From: Desulfovibrio sp.
Lineage (GTDB): Bacteria > Desulfobacterota > Desulfovibrionia > Desulfovibrionales > Desulfovibrionaceae
Length of the DNA: 42,891 nucleotides
Direction: 5' to 3'
Assembly: GCA_031272405.1 (NCBI GenBank)
Contig: JAISTW010000038.1
Location: 1 to 42,891 of the forward strand
A program made the translations under genes and the position numbers. Positions 1 through 8,147 of this stretch are shown one piece after another. A model generated the notes under the pieces. The model was not told the origin of the DNA and did not search any database. It saw only the letters and a list, made by a program, of their open reading frames with translations. Position 1 is the stretch's first letter. Each line of letters opens with the position of its first letter.

Positions 1-663
1 ATCTTCTCGCGTTGTTCCTCTCCACGTGGGCGCACATGCGGCACATAGCCCGCTTTCCGCATGATCTTGCAGGGAACCTCTCCGGCATAACCCGCATCGG
101 CGCAAAGATTTTCCTTTTGATCCCCCATAAAAGGCTTCACCATCTTACCTTGCAACACAGTCTCCAACTGGCTTACATCATGCCGATTGGCCCCGGTCAC
201 GACGATGGACAACGGGACGCCACGCCCGTCCACAAGAATATGGCGTTTTGTTCCTTTTTTTCCCCGATCCGTGGGGTTGGCTCCGGTACTTTCCTGGGCA
301 AGCGGCGCCTTGTTCATAACTGCCGTCTATGGACTGCCATTCCCATGCGATTCCTTCCATGTCGTCATACTCGCAAAGCCCACGCTGCCAAAGTTCAAAG
401 AAAAAACCTTGTCGTTCCCATTCCCGGAAATACCTGTGAATGGCGCTTGGACTGCCGAAGATATCTTTGGGTAAAGCCTTCCACTGAATGCCGGTGCGCA
501 AAACATACACAATGGCCGCGAATACCTTCCGAGGGTCCAGCGGCTTCCTTCCTCCGCCAACAATACGTTTGTACTGTTTTTCCTTGTCACGTTTCGGTTT
601 TGGTATCAACGGTTCAACAACTGCCCAAAACGCATCGGATACTTCCCAGGATTTTATACTCAT
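1..663 (-). pseudogene. IS5-family transposase, frameshifted and cut by the window edge
   Basis: Transposase of an IS5-type insertion sequence (DDE fold). The first part (663 to about 320) reads as the N-terminal domain typical of this family and reaches the first catalytic Asp in the motif SIDGS. The family continuation (MNKAPLAQES, then TDRGKKGTKRH and VDGRGVP) lies in another frame, beginning at the ATG at 317-315 and staying open to the left edge. One extra T between AGT and ATG explains the shift. The start at 663 (MSIKSW) is preferred over 690 because GGAG sits eight bases upstream of it. A stop lies just upstream of 317 in the second frame, so any frameshift must happen in a narrow zone. 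Some IS5 elements use programmed frameshifting, but the switch point here has no obvious slippery run, so an inactivating indel is more likely. Confidence 0.8.
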
Positions 664-721
664 TTGCTTGTCTCCATTAGAGAAAAGCATACTTCAGTTT
701 CTTGAAAATGTCTAGTTATTT

Positions 722-931
722 ATGGATATGCTCTTATACTATCAAGGACAAAATACAGGCGGAGACACGCAGCAGCTAATTTATGGCAATAAGATACTTT
801 ATGATTGCTACAAAAACGAATCATGCCGTATTTTTTATTTTATGGATCTCGTTTATAAAGGAGAGTACACGTTCGCAATGCCTCCTTTTCAAGAAGATGG
901 CAAATGGTACTTTCCTCTCAAGAAAAAATAA
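722..931 (+). pseudogene. Remnant of a gene truncated next to the IS, possibly SRA/HNH-endonuclease-like
   Basis: A 69-residue open frame that begins directly after the IS end; the in-frame TAG at 713-715 closes it upstream. The pattern YYQGQNTGGD, then GNKILYD, then a hydrophobic strand and a C-terminal FPLKKK resembles the small beta domain found in some HNH/McrA-like restriction proteins (G-x-G-Q, GD-Q-L, GN-x-x-L). If so, this is the C-terminal piece of a larger protein whose front was removed by the insertion. The A/T-rich codon use differs from the genes to the right, which fits a transferred gene. The family resemblance is from memory and is weak; a chance or unrelated small ORF is possible. 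Confidence 0.35.
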
Positions 932-979
932 GTGGACTGCTCTCCTGAATGGCATGAGCCCGCTGATGAAAAAGGCATG

Positions 980-1013
980 AAAAAAGCCGTGCAACCCCTG
1001 GATTGCACGGCTT
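980..1013 (-). terminator. Rho-independent terminator of the minus-strand gene at 1035-1556
   Basis: AAGCCGTGCAA at 984-994 and its exact complement at 1003-1013 form an 11-bp stem with an 8-base loop. On the minus strand the stem is followed by six Ts (985-980, partly paired). It lies 22 bases beyond the stop of the minus-strand gene. Confidence 0.8.
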
Positions 1014-1034
1014 CTGGCAATTCCGCCGCAATGA

Positions 1035-1556
1035 TTACTCAGGCAAATAATCCCCACGGTTGAATTTTATCTTTTCCGTCACTGAAATGATTTTCAGTTC
1101 GTTGAGCAGAGAGTCCATCTCCGGGTGTTGCGCGCGCAACGCGCCGGCACTTTTTTCAAGACTCTCCACATTGCCGTCAAAGTCGGACAACAGCGAATAA
1201 GCGTCCTTCAGGGACCCTGCGGTTCCCAAGGAAGCGCTGTATTTATCCAGCAAGTCCAGCGTGCCCGAAACCTGGTTAAAGGCCTCGTTGAGCACGGCTT
1301 CATCGGGATGGACGGATTGCTCCGCCTCAACTCCGTTGAGGCTGCCCAGCAGCAGGCTCTGGATGATACCCGCGTTGCCCGCTCCCGGCAACGGCGGCAC
1401 GGTCGCGCCGACGCTGCCCGCGGAGTTGGCTTTGAGCTGCTCCTCAGCCAGGATGTCATCAAAGGCGCTGGGTGCTTTCGTCTGCCTGTCGGGCGTTCCG
1501 CTCGCGGCGCCCTGCGCGGACAAAAGGTTGTTTATCTGGTCAGAACGTATTTTCAT
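1035..1556 (-). CDS. Hypothetical protein, 173 aa
   Basis: I do not recognise this protein with confidence. It begins MKIRSDQINNLL, has a low-complexity Ala/Ser/Gly/Pro stretch at about residues 20-65 and a predicted helical C-terminal half ending in a charged tail. No signal peptide, membrane segment or metal motif is visible. The frame could be extended to 1592, but a GGAGG six bases before the ATG at 1556 makes that the better start. It is transcribed alone: a terminator lies downstream at 980-1013, and the usp gene diverges upstream. The clean RBS, terminator and codon use support a real gene. Confidence 0.7.
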   Translation of the reverse strand: MKIRSDQINNLLSAQGAASGTPDRQTKAPSAFDDILAEEQLKANSAGSVGATVPPLPGAGNAGIIQSLLLGSLNGVEAEQSVHPDEAVLNEAFNQVSGTLDLLDKYSASLGTAGSLKDAYSLLSDFDGNVESLEKSAGALRAQHPEMDSLLNELKIISVTEKIKFNRGDYLPE

Positions 1557-1710
1557 AATGGCCTCCAGGGTTGGCGCTCCGCCCATCCCCATGCAAATTC
1601 GCTGCCAAATCCCGTGGAGTGTCGTTTCGGCCCCTCGGGGGCGTCAGGGCGGAAAAATTTGCTGTGCGCCGTTCGTTTTGCAGAGTAATCCGACAAGACG
1701 TTCTTGTCCA

Positions 1711-1739
1711 TTGCAAAAATCTCCGCTATGGCGTATTCT
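1711..1739 (+). promoter_or_regulatory. Possible sigma-70 promoter for the usp gene
   Basis: TTGCAA (1711-1716), a 17-base spacer and TATTCT (1734-1739) lie about 77 bases before the usp start. A very similar TTGCAA-17-TACTCT pair precedes the methyltransferase at 9064. Pattern match only. Confidence 0.4.
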
Positions 1740-1815
1740 TGCCATAACGTACATCAACAGGGCAACGGTCGGGAAAAATTTTCGAGTCCGCCCTCAAACG
1801 ACGGAGGTTCTCCCC

Positions 1816-2268
1816 ATGCCGGAAATCAAAAAAATCCTTTGCGCAGTGGATCTTTCGGAACACAGCAAGGCCGTGGCCGAATACGCGTCCCTGCTTGCCA
1901 AAACGCACAAGGCCAAAGTTCTTGTCGTCTACACGGCCCCTTCGCTGAGTCAATACGTGGGCTTCCACGTGCCGCCGAACACCATTGAGAACTTTGTGGG
2001 CGAGATCGTCACCGGCGCGGAGAAATCCATGGAGGACTTTGTGGCGGAACATTTTGCCGACGTTGACGCCGCAAGCCAGGTTCTGGTCGGCTACGCGGCC
2101 GAGGAAATACTCAACCGCGCGCACGACGAAAATGTAGACATCATCGTCATGGGCACGCACGGACGCAAGGGCATTGACCGCATCCTCTTCGGCTCCGTGG
2201 CGGAAAAGGTCGTCAAAAACGCCGATATGCCCGTTCTGACCATCCGGCCCAAAGCTCCGTTGGGCTGA
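1816..2268 (+). CDS. Universal stress protein (UspA family), 150 aa
   Basis: Small cytoplasmic single-domain Usp protein of usual length. It opens with the family's first strand (KKILCAVDLSE) and carries the nucleotide-binding loop G-x2-G-x9-G-S in the segment starting MGTHGRKG, near residues 116-130. This is the ATP-binding type of Usp, so it probably binds ATP and acts in stress survival or as a regulatory partner; no specific partner is suggested by the context. The frame is open far upstream, but ACGGAGG at 1801-1807 places the start at 1816. It is followed 28 bases later by hisC and may be co-transcribed with it. Confidence 0.92.
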   Translation: MPEIKKILCAVDLSEHSKAVAEYASLLAKTHKAKVLVVYTAPSLSQYVGFHVPPNTIENFVGEIVTGAEKSMEDFVAEHFADVDAASQVLVGYAAEEILNRAHDENVDIIVMGTHGRKGIDRILFGSVAEKVVKNADMPVLTIRPKAPLG

Positions 2269-2296
2269 TTGTTTGCCGCGCCGGCAGGGAAAGACG

Positions 2297-3442
2297 ATGC
2301 AGACCACAGCGGTGCGTCCTGAAATCCAGCAATTGCAGGCATACACGCCCGGGCTGTCCATAGCCGAAATCCAGCGGAAATACGGCCTGACCCAGGTCGT
2401 AAAAATGGCCAGCAACGAAAACCCCCTGGGGACATCAAACCTTGTGCGGGAGGCCATACGCCGCCACGCGGCCTATGTCTTCCGCTATCCGCAAGGCGGC
2501 AACCCCCGCCTTGTCGGCGCCCTGGCGGATATGCACGGCGTTGAGCCGGGACGTATCGTCGTCGGCAACGGTTCGGATGAAATCATTGACCTGCTCATCC
2601 GCCTCCTGGTCGCTCCCGGCAAACACAACATCGTCTGCTTTGAGCCCTGCTTTTCCATATACCCCATCCAGGCCGCGATCAACGGGGTGGAAATACGGCG
2701 TTGCCCGATCAACGCTGTTCCCGACGATTTTTCCTTTGATTTTGACGCATTGCTCAAACGCGTCACTGACGACACCAGGCTTGTGTTCATCACCACTCCG
2801 GACAACCCTTCCGGATATTGTCCACGGGCCGGGGCGGTGAAAAGCCTGGCAAGGAGTCTGGCCGACATTTCCCCGCGCTGCCTGCTGGCGGTGGACGAGG
2901 CCTATATTGACTTTGCCGACGACGAACAGGAGCATTCCCTGCTTGCCCGCCGCGACTTGCCGGAAAACGTCCTGTTTTTGCGGACCTTTTCCAAAAGCTA
3001 TGGACTTGCCGGCCTCAGACTCGGGTATGGAGTAGTGCCGCAACCCCTGGCGGAATGCTATTGGCGGGCGCGTCTGCCCTTTTCCGTCAATATCCTCGCC
3101 GAAGAGGCCGGCCTTGCGGCGCTTGCCGACACGGCCTTCAGGGAGGCGACGCTTTCAACGGTGCGGGAAGGACGGAGGGGCATCGCGGAGGGCCTGAGGG
3201 ATATCCGCTGCAAGGTATGGCCGTCCTCAGCCAATTTTTTGCTTTTCAAGCTGCCGGAAAACAGTATTTCGGCCCAGACCTGCTTTGAAAGGCTGCTGGA
3301 AAAAGGCATCATCATCCGCCAGCTCAAAAGTTACGCCCTGCCGGAACATCTGCGCGTCAGCGTCGGAAATCCTTCGGAGAACGCCGCTTTTCTCGCCGCC
3401 ATGAAAGACATTCTCCAACAGACGGCTCTGCGCGCCAGATGA
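2297..3442 (+). CDS. hisC: Histidinol-phosphate aminotransferase
   Basis: A PLP-dependent class I/II aminotransferase of 381 aa that converts imidazole-acetol phosphate plus glutamate to histidinol phosphate in histidine biosynthesis. Visible family marks: ASNENPLG near residue 40, RYPQGG, the VVGNGSDEIID segment, TTPDNPSG, DEAYIDF, and FSKSYGLAGLRLGYG containing the PLP-binding Lys at about residue 233. A C-terminal LRVSVGN matches the substrate-phosphate region. The start at 2297 is chosen from AGGGA six bases upstream; a TTG at 2273 is an alternative. The stop overlaps the cmk start by four bases (ATGA), so the two are probably translated together. HisC-type enzymes can also act on aromatic amino acids. 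Confidence 0.93.
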   Translation: MQTTAVRPEIQQLQAYTPGLSIAEIQRKYGLTQVVKMASNENPLGTSNLVREAIRRHAAYVFRYPQGGNPRLVGALADMHGVEPGRIVVGNGSDEIIDLLIRLLVAPGKHNIVCFEPCFSIYPIQAAINGVEIRRCPINAVPDDFSFDFDALLKRVTDDTRLVFITTPDNPSGYCPRAGAVKSLARSLADISPRCLLAVDEAYIDFADDEQEHSLLARRDLPENVLFLRTFSKSYGLAGLRLGYGVVPQPLAECYWRARLPFSVNILAEEAGLAALADTAFREATLSTVREGRRGIAEGLRDIRCKVWPSSANFLLFKLPENSISAQTCFERLLEKGIIIRQLKSYALPEHLRVSVGNPSENAAFLAAMKDILQQTALRAR

Positions 3443-4116
3443 ACAAAGCTTCCGGCGTCATAACTCTGGACGGCCCGGCCGGCGTCGGCAAATCCACGCT
3501 GGCCCGTCTCCTGGCGCACCGGCTGTCCATCGCCTACCTTGATACCGGCGCCATGTTCCGCTGTCTGGCGCTCAAACTGGGCCCCGGCGTCGAAAATCTT
3601 GATGAGGAAGAGCTTCGTCGCCGCTGCGACGGATTTTCCTTCAGTCTTGACGGCGCGGGAAGCGCCGCACGGCTCTGCTGCAACGGCGCGCCCATCGGCG
3701 AAGAAATCCGCGGCGAGAAGGTGGGCCTGCTCGCGGCGCGCATCGCCGTCTTGCCTGTCGTGCGTGAAGCGTTGAAAAAGGCCCAGCGGCGTATCGGCGC
3801 ATTGTCTCCACTGGTGGCCGAAGGCCGGGATATGGGCCTTGTCGTTTTTCCTGACGCCAAATGCAAGTTTTTTCTGGACGCCGCTCCGGAAATCCGCGCC
3901 CGGCGAAGGATGAGAGACCTTGAGCAGGCGGGACAGGCATCGAATCTGGCCGCCTTGACGGAACAAATACGCCGTCGCGACGACATGGATCGCAACCGGG
4001 CCACAGCCCCCCTCAAACCGGCGGACGACGCGATGCTGGTGGACACGTCCGACATGGGAATCGAGGAAGTCCTGGAGCTTTTGCTGGGCTGCATCCTTGG
4101 AGCGGACCACGGATGA
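3439..4116 (+). CDS. cmk: Cytidylate kinase
   Basis: CMP/dCMP kinase of 225 aa, the usual length. It transfers phosphate from ATP to (d)CMP in pyrimidine nucleotide supply. The P-loop GPAGVGKST is at residues 12-20, followed by the family segment YLDTGAMFR, the VAEGRDMG motif (normally EGRDxG) and the lid region with FLDAAPEIRARRR. The start overlaps the hisC stop by four bases. An internal ATG-rich region offers no better start. The downstream 247 bases contain a sigma-54 promoter for the next gene and no obvious terminator. Confidence 0.94.
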   Translation: MNKASGVITLDGPAGVGKSTLARLLAHRLSIAYLDTGAMFRCLALKLGPGVENLDEEELRRRCDGFSFSLDGAGSAARLCCNGAPIGEEIRGEKVGLLAARIAVLPVVREALKKAQRRIGALSPLVAEGRDMGLVVFPDAKCKFFLDAAPEIRARRRMRDLEQAGQASNLAALTEQIRRRDDMDRNRATAPLKPADDAMLVDTSDMGIEEVLELLLGCILGADHG

Positions 4117-4277
4117 GCGACCGCCATCAGCGTCGGCAAAATTTTCCTCCCCCGCCCCAAGCCGTTCCGCTCAGCCCGGTCAGCGCATTGTCGTAAATCT
4201 GACCCCATATCCCTTTTTGCCGCTTTCATAAAAAAATCTAGAATATAATTATTTAGTTTTGTTCATTTTTTATGATA

Positions 4278-4293
4278 TGGCACACAGAGTGCA
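4278..4293 (+). promoter_or_regulatory. Sigma-54 (-24/-12) promoter for the TPR gene
   Basis: TGGCAC-ACAGA-GTGCA matches the sigma-54 consensus TGGCAC-N5-TTGCW with one mismatch. The invariant GG (4279-4280) and GC (4291-4292) have the correct spacing. It predicts transcription from about 4304 and a leader of some 60 bases before the ATG at 4364. A sigma-70 -10-like TATAAT at 4244-4249 lacks a matching -35. An activator-binding site was not identified. Confidence 0.65.
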
Positions 4294-4363
4294 TAAGCGG
4301 GAACAAATGATAAGGCCGCATCCAGCGAGCCTGTAAAAACCAGCCTTCATTGGGGAGGAGCTT

Positions 4364-4927
4364 ATGAACTCGCATCTGGATTATGAAATCAACAAGGAAC
4401 TTGGCGAATGCTATCTTTTCATGGGTGATTTTGACAAGGCCGAGGAGTACTACCGCAAGGCTGCCGGCAACAACACCCAGAGCGCGGCCCCCTATATGGG
4501 ACTTGCCACCGTGGCTGTGCAGCGCTCGGAACTGGACAAGGCTCTTGTGCTTTACCAGAAGGCGGCCGCTGTCGAAGAATCCGATAAGGCGCTCTGCGGC
4601 ATAGGTCTTGTTCATATGGAACAGGGCAATCATGAGGACGCTTTCACCCATTTCGCCAAAGCCCTCGACAAGGCGTCCGACAACATGGTGGCTCTCAACT
4701 GCCTTGTTCGGGAGGCGTATCAGCTCGGCGTGGTCGAGAATATCCTCCATTATCTTGAGGCGGCTCTGGAGACAAGCACGGAAGTCGAAGCCGTGCGCAC
4801 CACCCTGGCGGGATGCCTGATCTACCTTGGCCGCGGCGAGGAAGCCCGTTCGCATCTGGAAACGGTGCTCGGCACAAATCCGGCCAACACCAGCGCCCGG
4901 GAACTTATTGACACTATGGCGGCATAA
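4364..4927 (+). CDS. Tetratricopeptide-repeat protein, 187 aa
   Basis: A cytoplasmic protein built from about four or five helical TPR units (for example LGECYLFMGDFDKAEEYYRKA near residues 12-32, then YMGLATVAVQRSELDKALVLY, and GIGLVHMEQGNHEDAFTHF). Such repeats form protein-binding surfaces; no enzymatic domain or signal peptide is present, so a scaffold or adaptor role is inferred and the partner is unknown. A strong GGGGAGGAG precedes the start by five bases. It stands alone: a sigma-54 promoter lies upstream (4278-4293) and hairpins downstream (4987-5022 and 5041-5066). Control by sigma-54 suggests production under specific conditions rather than constant housekeeping. Confidence 0.85.
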   Translation: MNSHLDYEINKELGECYLFMGDFDKAEEYYRKAAGNNTQSAAPYMGLATVAVQRSELDKALVLYQKAAAVEESDKALCGIGLVHMEQGNHEDAFTHFAKALDKASDNMVALNCLVREAYQLGVVENILHYLEAALETSTEVEAVRTTLAGCLIYLGRGEEARSHLETVLGTNPANTSARELIDTMAA

Positions 4928-4986
4928 CGCAGGCTGGACGCGGCAGACGTTCTGCCGTTATGGGAAAACTTCCCCTCCCCACCCGA

Positions 4987-5022
4987 TTTCCCGGTTCCGG
5001 CCGTTGAGGCCGGGCCGGGAAA
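4987..5022. other. Imperfect GC-rich hairpin after the TPR gene
   Basis: TTTCCCGG..CCGGCC, a GTTGA loop, then GGCCGG.CCGGGAAA form a long stem with small internal asymmetry. No T run follows, so it is not a classic terminator by itself; it may protect an RNA end or act with the hairpin at 5041-5066. Confidence 0.5.
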
Positions 5023-5040
5023 CGCCAGAGACGGGGAAGC

Positions 5041-5066
5041 AAAGCCGACGATGCGACGTCGGCTTT
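5041..5066 (+). terminator. Probable terminator after the TPR gene
   Basis: AAAGCCGACG (5041-5050) and its exact complement CGTCGGCTTT (5057-5066) form a 10-bp stem with a 6-base loop. The end of the stem plus the following base gives TTTT. The stem is symmetric and could work in both directions. Confidence 0.65.
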
Positions 5067-5127
5067 TGTATGTGGGAATTTTGGGTAAAAACTTGCCATT
5101 CGGCTCCGCAGGGCGTACATAGTCCGC

Positions 5128-5991
5128 ATGGAGCGGCGTTCGGACAAACATACCGCCATGCCTTGGGCAGACATATCCTGGCACGAACAATGGTTTGCCT
5201 CCTACGTTGCGGAGCGGCGCGTCAAGGCGCGCGACCCCGTGCCCCTTGACCTGAAAATCAGGCACACGGAGCGTGTGCTCGCCAATGCCCGTGAAATAGC
5301 GCTTAAGGAACATTTTACGCCATCCAAGGCCCGCGCCTGTCTTTTGGCGGCCCTCTACCACGATGTGGCCCGTTTTGAGCAGTACCTGCGGTACAATACC
5401 TTCAAAGACAGGGAGTCCTGCAACCACGGTTTGATGGGCATAAAAATCCTCAAACGGGAAAATCCCCTCGGGGGAGAGGAAAAAACCGTACGAGACACGG
5501 CGCTTGCCGCTGTCGGTCTGCACAATCGCTTTTCCCTGCCGCCCGCGTTGCCGGAGAATCTGCATCTTGTCGCCCAGGCGGTGCGTGACGCGGACAAGCT
5601 GGATATTTTGCGCGTTATGGACGAACACCTCGCAGGAGCAAAACCCTACTGCCCGACAGTGGTTCTGAATCTTCCCGACGATCCGAACCTGGTCGGCGGG
5701 GCGATAGTTGCGGCGGCGCTGAAAGGGCGCGTCGCGGCGTATGCGGATCTGCGCAGCGTCAATGATTTTCGGCTGCTTTTGGGCACATGGTTTTTTGACA
5801 TGCATTTCCCGACAAGCCGTTTACGCTTTGTGCGCGACGGCCACGCCGGTCGTCTGCTCCAAAGCCTGCCTTCCTCAACGCCTTACGCGGCGGCGCGCGA
5901 CCTTTTGTTGACGCGGCTTTGTTCAGAAGGCGCTGATGGCCTGGCGCAATCCACCCATACCACCCATATTGAAGAGGACGACATGCCATGA
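5128..5991 (+). CDS. HD-domain protein (probable metal-dependent phosphohydrolase)
   Basis: A 287-aa protein with an HD domain: His at about residue 46 in KIRHTERV, the HD pair at 78-79 in LAALYHDVARFE, a further His in AAVGLHNRF and Asp in RDADKLDILRV. These residues normally hold one or two metal ions and hydrolyse phosphate esters, often of nucleotides; the substrate cannot be told here. The N-terminal start is uncertain: 5128 and 5158 both lack a good RBS. Upstream, TTGCCA-17-TACATA (5093-5121) may be a sigma-70 promoter, and TGGGTA-N5-TTGCC (5082-5097) has sigma-54-like spacing but a poor -24 block. The stop overlaps the next start by four bases, so the two genes are coupled. Confidence 0.85.
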   Translation: MERRSDKHTAMPWADISWHEQWFASYVAERRVKARDPVPLDLKIRHTERVLANAREIALKEHFTPSKARACLLAALYHDVARFEQYLRYNTFKDRESCNHGLMGIKILKRENPLGGEEKTVRDTALAAVGLHNRFSLPPALPENLHLVAQAVRDADKLDILRVMDEHLAGAKPYCPTVVLNLPDDPNLVGGAIVAAALKGRVAAYADLRSVNDFRLLLGTWFFDMHFPTSRLRFVRDGHAGRLLQSLPSSTPYAAARDLLLTRLCSEGADGLAQSTHTTHIEEDDMP

Positions 5992-6914
5992 AAGTTTTGG
6001 TAACGCCGCGGTCTTTCGGCAAGACAAATCCAAAGCTGTTTGACCGCCTGCGCGCCGCCGGGCTCGATGTAGTGCGCAACGACACGGGCGGCATTCTTTC
6101 CGCCGCGCAGATGCGGGAAAGAATAGCCGATTGTCACGGCCTGATACTGGGCGTTGACCCGCTGAACGCCGACGTGCTGGCGGCGGCGCCCCATTTGCGC
6201 GCTGTCGCCAGGTACGGCGTGGGTATGGACAATATAGATCTGGGTGCGTGCGAGGCACGCGGCATTGCGGTGTCCCGCACGGCAGGAGCCAACAGCGATG
6301 CCGTGGCCGACTGCGCCTTTGCCCTTATGCTGGCTGTTGCCCGCCGGACGGCGCTCATTGACCGTCGCTGCCGCAAGAAGAACTGGCTCAAGATCACAAG
6401 CATTGACCTCTATGGCAAAACATTGGGGATCATAGGTTTTGGCGCCGTGGGCAAGCGCGTCGCGGCCAGAGCCCGGGGGTTTTCCATGCGCGTGCTTGCC
6501 CACGACCCGTTTTTCGACGCCGCGTCAGCGTCCGCGCTGGGAGCGACGTTTGCCGAAATTGACGCCATCTGCCGTGAAGCGGACTTTATCACTCTGCATG
6601 CGGCGCTCGCCGAAAGCTCGCGCGCGCTTGTCAACGCCGAACGCCTTGCGCTGATGAAGCCCACCGCCGTGCTCGTCAACACCGCGCGCGGCGGGCTGAT
6701 CGATGAAGCCGCTCTGTTGGCCGCCCTGCGCGGCGAGAAAATATACGGGGCCGGCCTTGACGTTTTTGAAGAAGAACCGCCTCTTGATCCGGCCTGGTAC
6801 AACCTGGACAATGTGGTCCTGGGATCGCACTGTGCTGCGTCCACCGCCGGAGCAACGGATGCCATGGGGAATATGGCGGTTGACAACCTGCTCAAGGATC
6901 TGGGGCTTGCCTGA
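5988..6914 (+). CDS. D-2-hydroxyacid dehydrogenase, phosphoglycerate-dehydrogenase type
   Basis: NAD-dependent D-isomer-specific 2-hydroxyacid dehydrogenase of 308 aa. The Rossmann motif GFGAVG is at residues 150-155. The catalytic Arg is in VNTARGG, Glu in DVFEEEPP and His in LGSHCAAST. The short length means it lacks the regulatory ACT/ASB domains of long SerA proteins. 3-Phosphoglycerate is the most likely substrate on general resemblance (RYGVGMDNID motif), giving a role in serine biosynthesis, but other 2-hydroxyacids are possible. It overlaps the HD gene by four bases and is followed by queA after 76 bases. Confidence 0.85.
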   Translation: MKVLVTPRSFGKTNPKLFDRLRAAGLDVVRNDTGGILSAAQMRERIADCHGLILGVDPLNADVLAAAPHLRAVARYGVGMDNIDLGACEARGIAVSRTAGANSDAVADCAFALMLAVARRTALIDRRCRKKNWLKITSIDLYGKTLGIIGFGAVGKRVAARARGFSMRVLAHDPFFDAASASALGATFAEIDAICREADFITLHAALAESSRALVNAERLALMKPTAVLVNTARGGLIDEAALLAALRGEKIYGAGLDVFEEEPPLDPAWYNLDNVVLGSHCAASTAGATDAMGNMAVDNLLKDLGLA

Positions 6915-6990
6915 ACGAGCGAAAAATTTTTCGCAAGCCCGCTCCTGTCCGGCCTGGCAGGAAGCGACGACAGATCGGCACGACAAAGAT

Positions 6991-8085
6991 ATGACAAGCG
7001 ATGCGGATTTTTTGCTCGAAAGCTACCACTTCGATTTGCCCCAGGAACAAATAGCGCAATTCCCTCCTGAAAACAGGGGCGACTCCAGGCTGTTTGTTTT
7101 GTCCCGCAGGGGCGAACTCAATCCGGAGCACAGACGTTTTGAAGAATTGCCTGCCTGCCTGCCCAGGGGAGCGCTTTTGGTCGCCAACAACGCGCGTGTT
7201 CTGCCGGCACGGCTCATCGGCACACGTCATACAGGCGGCAGGGCCGAATTTTTGCTGCTTACCCCTCTCCCTCTTGTACTGGAGCGCGCCCGCCGCGACG
7301 CCTCCAGCAATGCCCAATGCGCTGAAGTCAGGGGACTTTTACGCTCTGGGGGGACCCTGCGCGAAGGCGAAAGCCTGAACTTCGGCGCCGGCCTCGCCGT
7401 TACGCTTTTGGAGCGGGCATCCCACGGGGCCTGGCGCGTTCTGCTCTCCTGGACGGGGAATTTGAATAAAGCCTTTTCAGCGGCGGGGCGCATGCCTCTG
7501 CCGCCCTATATCAAACGTCCGGCGGACGAGGAGGACGTTGACCGCTACCAGACTGTATACGCCCGGGAAGAAAAATCCGGTGCCGCCGCGGCGCCCACAG
7601 CCGGCCTGCATTTTACGGGAGCCATGCGGGACAGACTGGCCTCGGACTTTGAGTGGGTGGAGTTGACGCTTTATGTGGGTTACGGCACATTCAGCCCGGT
7701 CCGCGACCAGGACATCCGCAGCCACAGACTCCACAGCGAATATATGGAAATTCCTGAAGAAACTGCCAAGGCCGTGGCGCGCGCCAAAGCTCAGAACCGC
7801 CCCGTGCTGGCCGTGGGCACGACAAGCGCGCGCGCCCTGGAAGGCGCGGCTGCCCAGTGCGGCAGCGTGCAGGCCTTCACAGGCGCGACAAACATATTTC
7901 TTTATCCCGGCCGGAAATTCCGCGTCACGGACGCTCTGTTGACCAATTTCCACCTGCCGCAGTCATCCCTGCTCATGCTGGTAAGCGCCTTTGCCGGCCG
8001 CGAGCGTATGCTGGCGGCATACAGGCATGCCGTAAAAAACGGATACCGTTTTTTTTCTTATGGCGACGCCATGCTGATTCTCTGA
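6991..8085 (+). CDS. queA: S-adenosylmethionine:tRNA ribosyltransferase-isomerase
   Basis: QueA builds epoxyqueuosine on tRNA from the precursor preQ1 by transferring the ribosyl part of SAM. The 364-aa product has the family's N-terminal YHFDLPQEQIAQFP, the VANNARVLPARL block, a central RMPLPPYIKRPADEEDVDRYQ-like region, AAPTAGLHFT, and the C-terminal TNFHLPQSSLLMLVSAFAG. The frame is open well upstream; the ATG at 6991 gives the expected N-terminus, although its RBS is weak. No other queuosine gene is in the window. It converges with the minus-strand gene at 8148-8936 across a 62-base gap without a clear terminator. Confidence 0.95.
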   Translation: MTSDADFLLESYHFDLPQEQIAQFPPENRGDSRLFVLSRRGELNPEHRRFEELPACLPRGALLVANNARVLPARLIGTRHTGGRAEFLLLTPLPLVLERARRDASSNAQCAEVRGLLRSGGTLREGESLNFGAGLAVTLLERASHGAWRVLLSWTGNLNKAFSAAGRMPLPPYIKRPADEEDVDRYQTVYAREEKSGAAAAPTAGLHFTGAMRDRLASDFEWVELTLYVGYGTFSPVRDQDIRSHRLHSEYMEIPEETAKAVARAKAQNRPVLAVGTTSARALEGAAAQCGSVQAFTGATNIFLYPGRKFRVTDALLTNFHLPQSSLLMLVSAFAGRERMLAAYRHAVKNGYRFFSYGDAMLIL

Positions 8086-8147
8086 AGCAGCGGTCTCAGC
8101 CGCAACCCGGTTCCGAACGCCCGAAATTGTCTGTAAATAACAAGACG

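Noticed and set aside
236..250. Programmed frameshifting at the run of seven As in the transposase
   Set aside because: A shift there would leave a stretch of non-family residues between the first Asp and the next motif; family similarity switches frame upstream of it, near 317.
5082..5097. Sigma-54-like TGGGTA-N5-TTGCC before the HD gene
   Set aside because: The -24 block keeps only GG; a sigma-70 reading of the same stretch is equally good.
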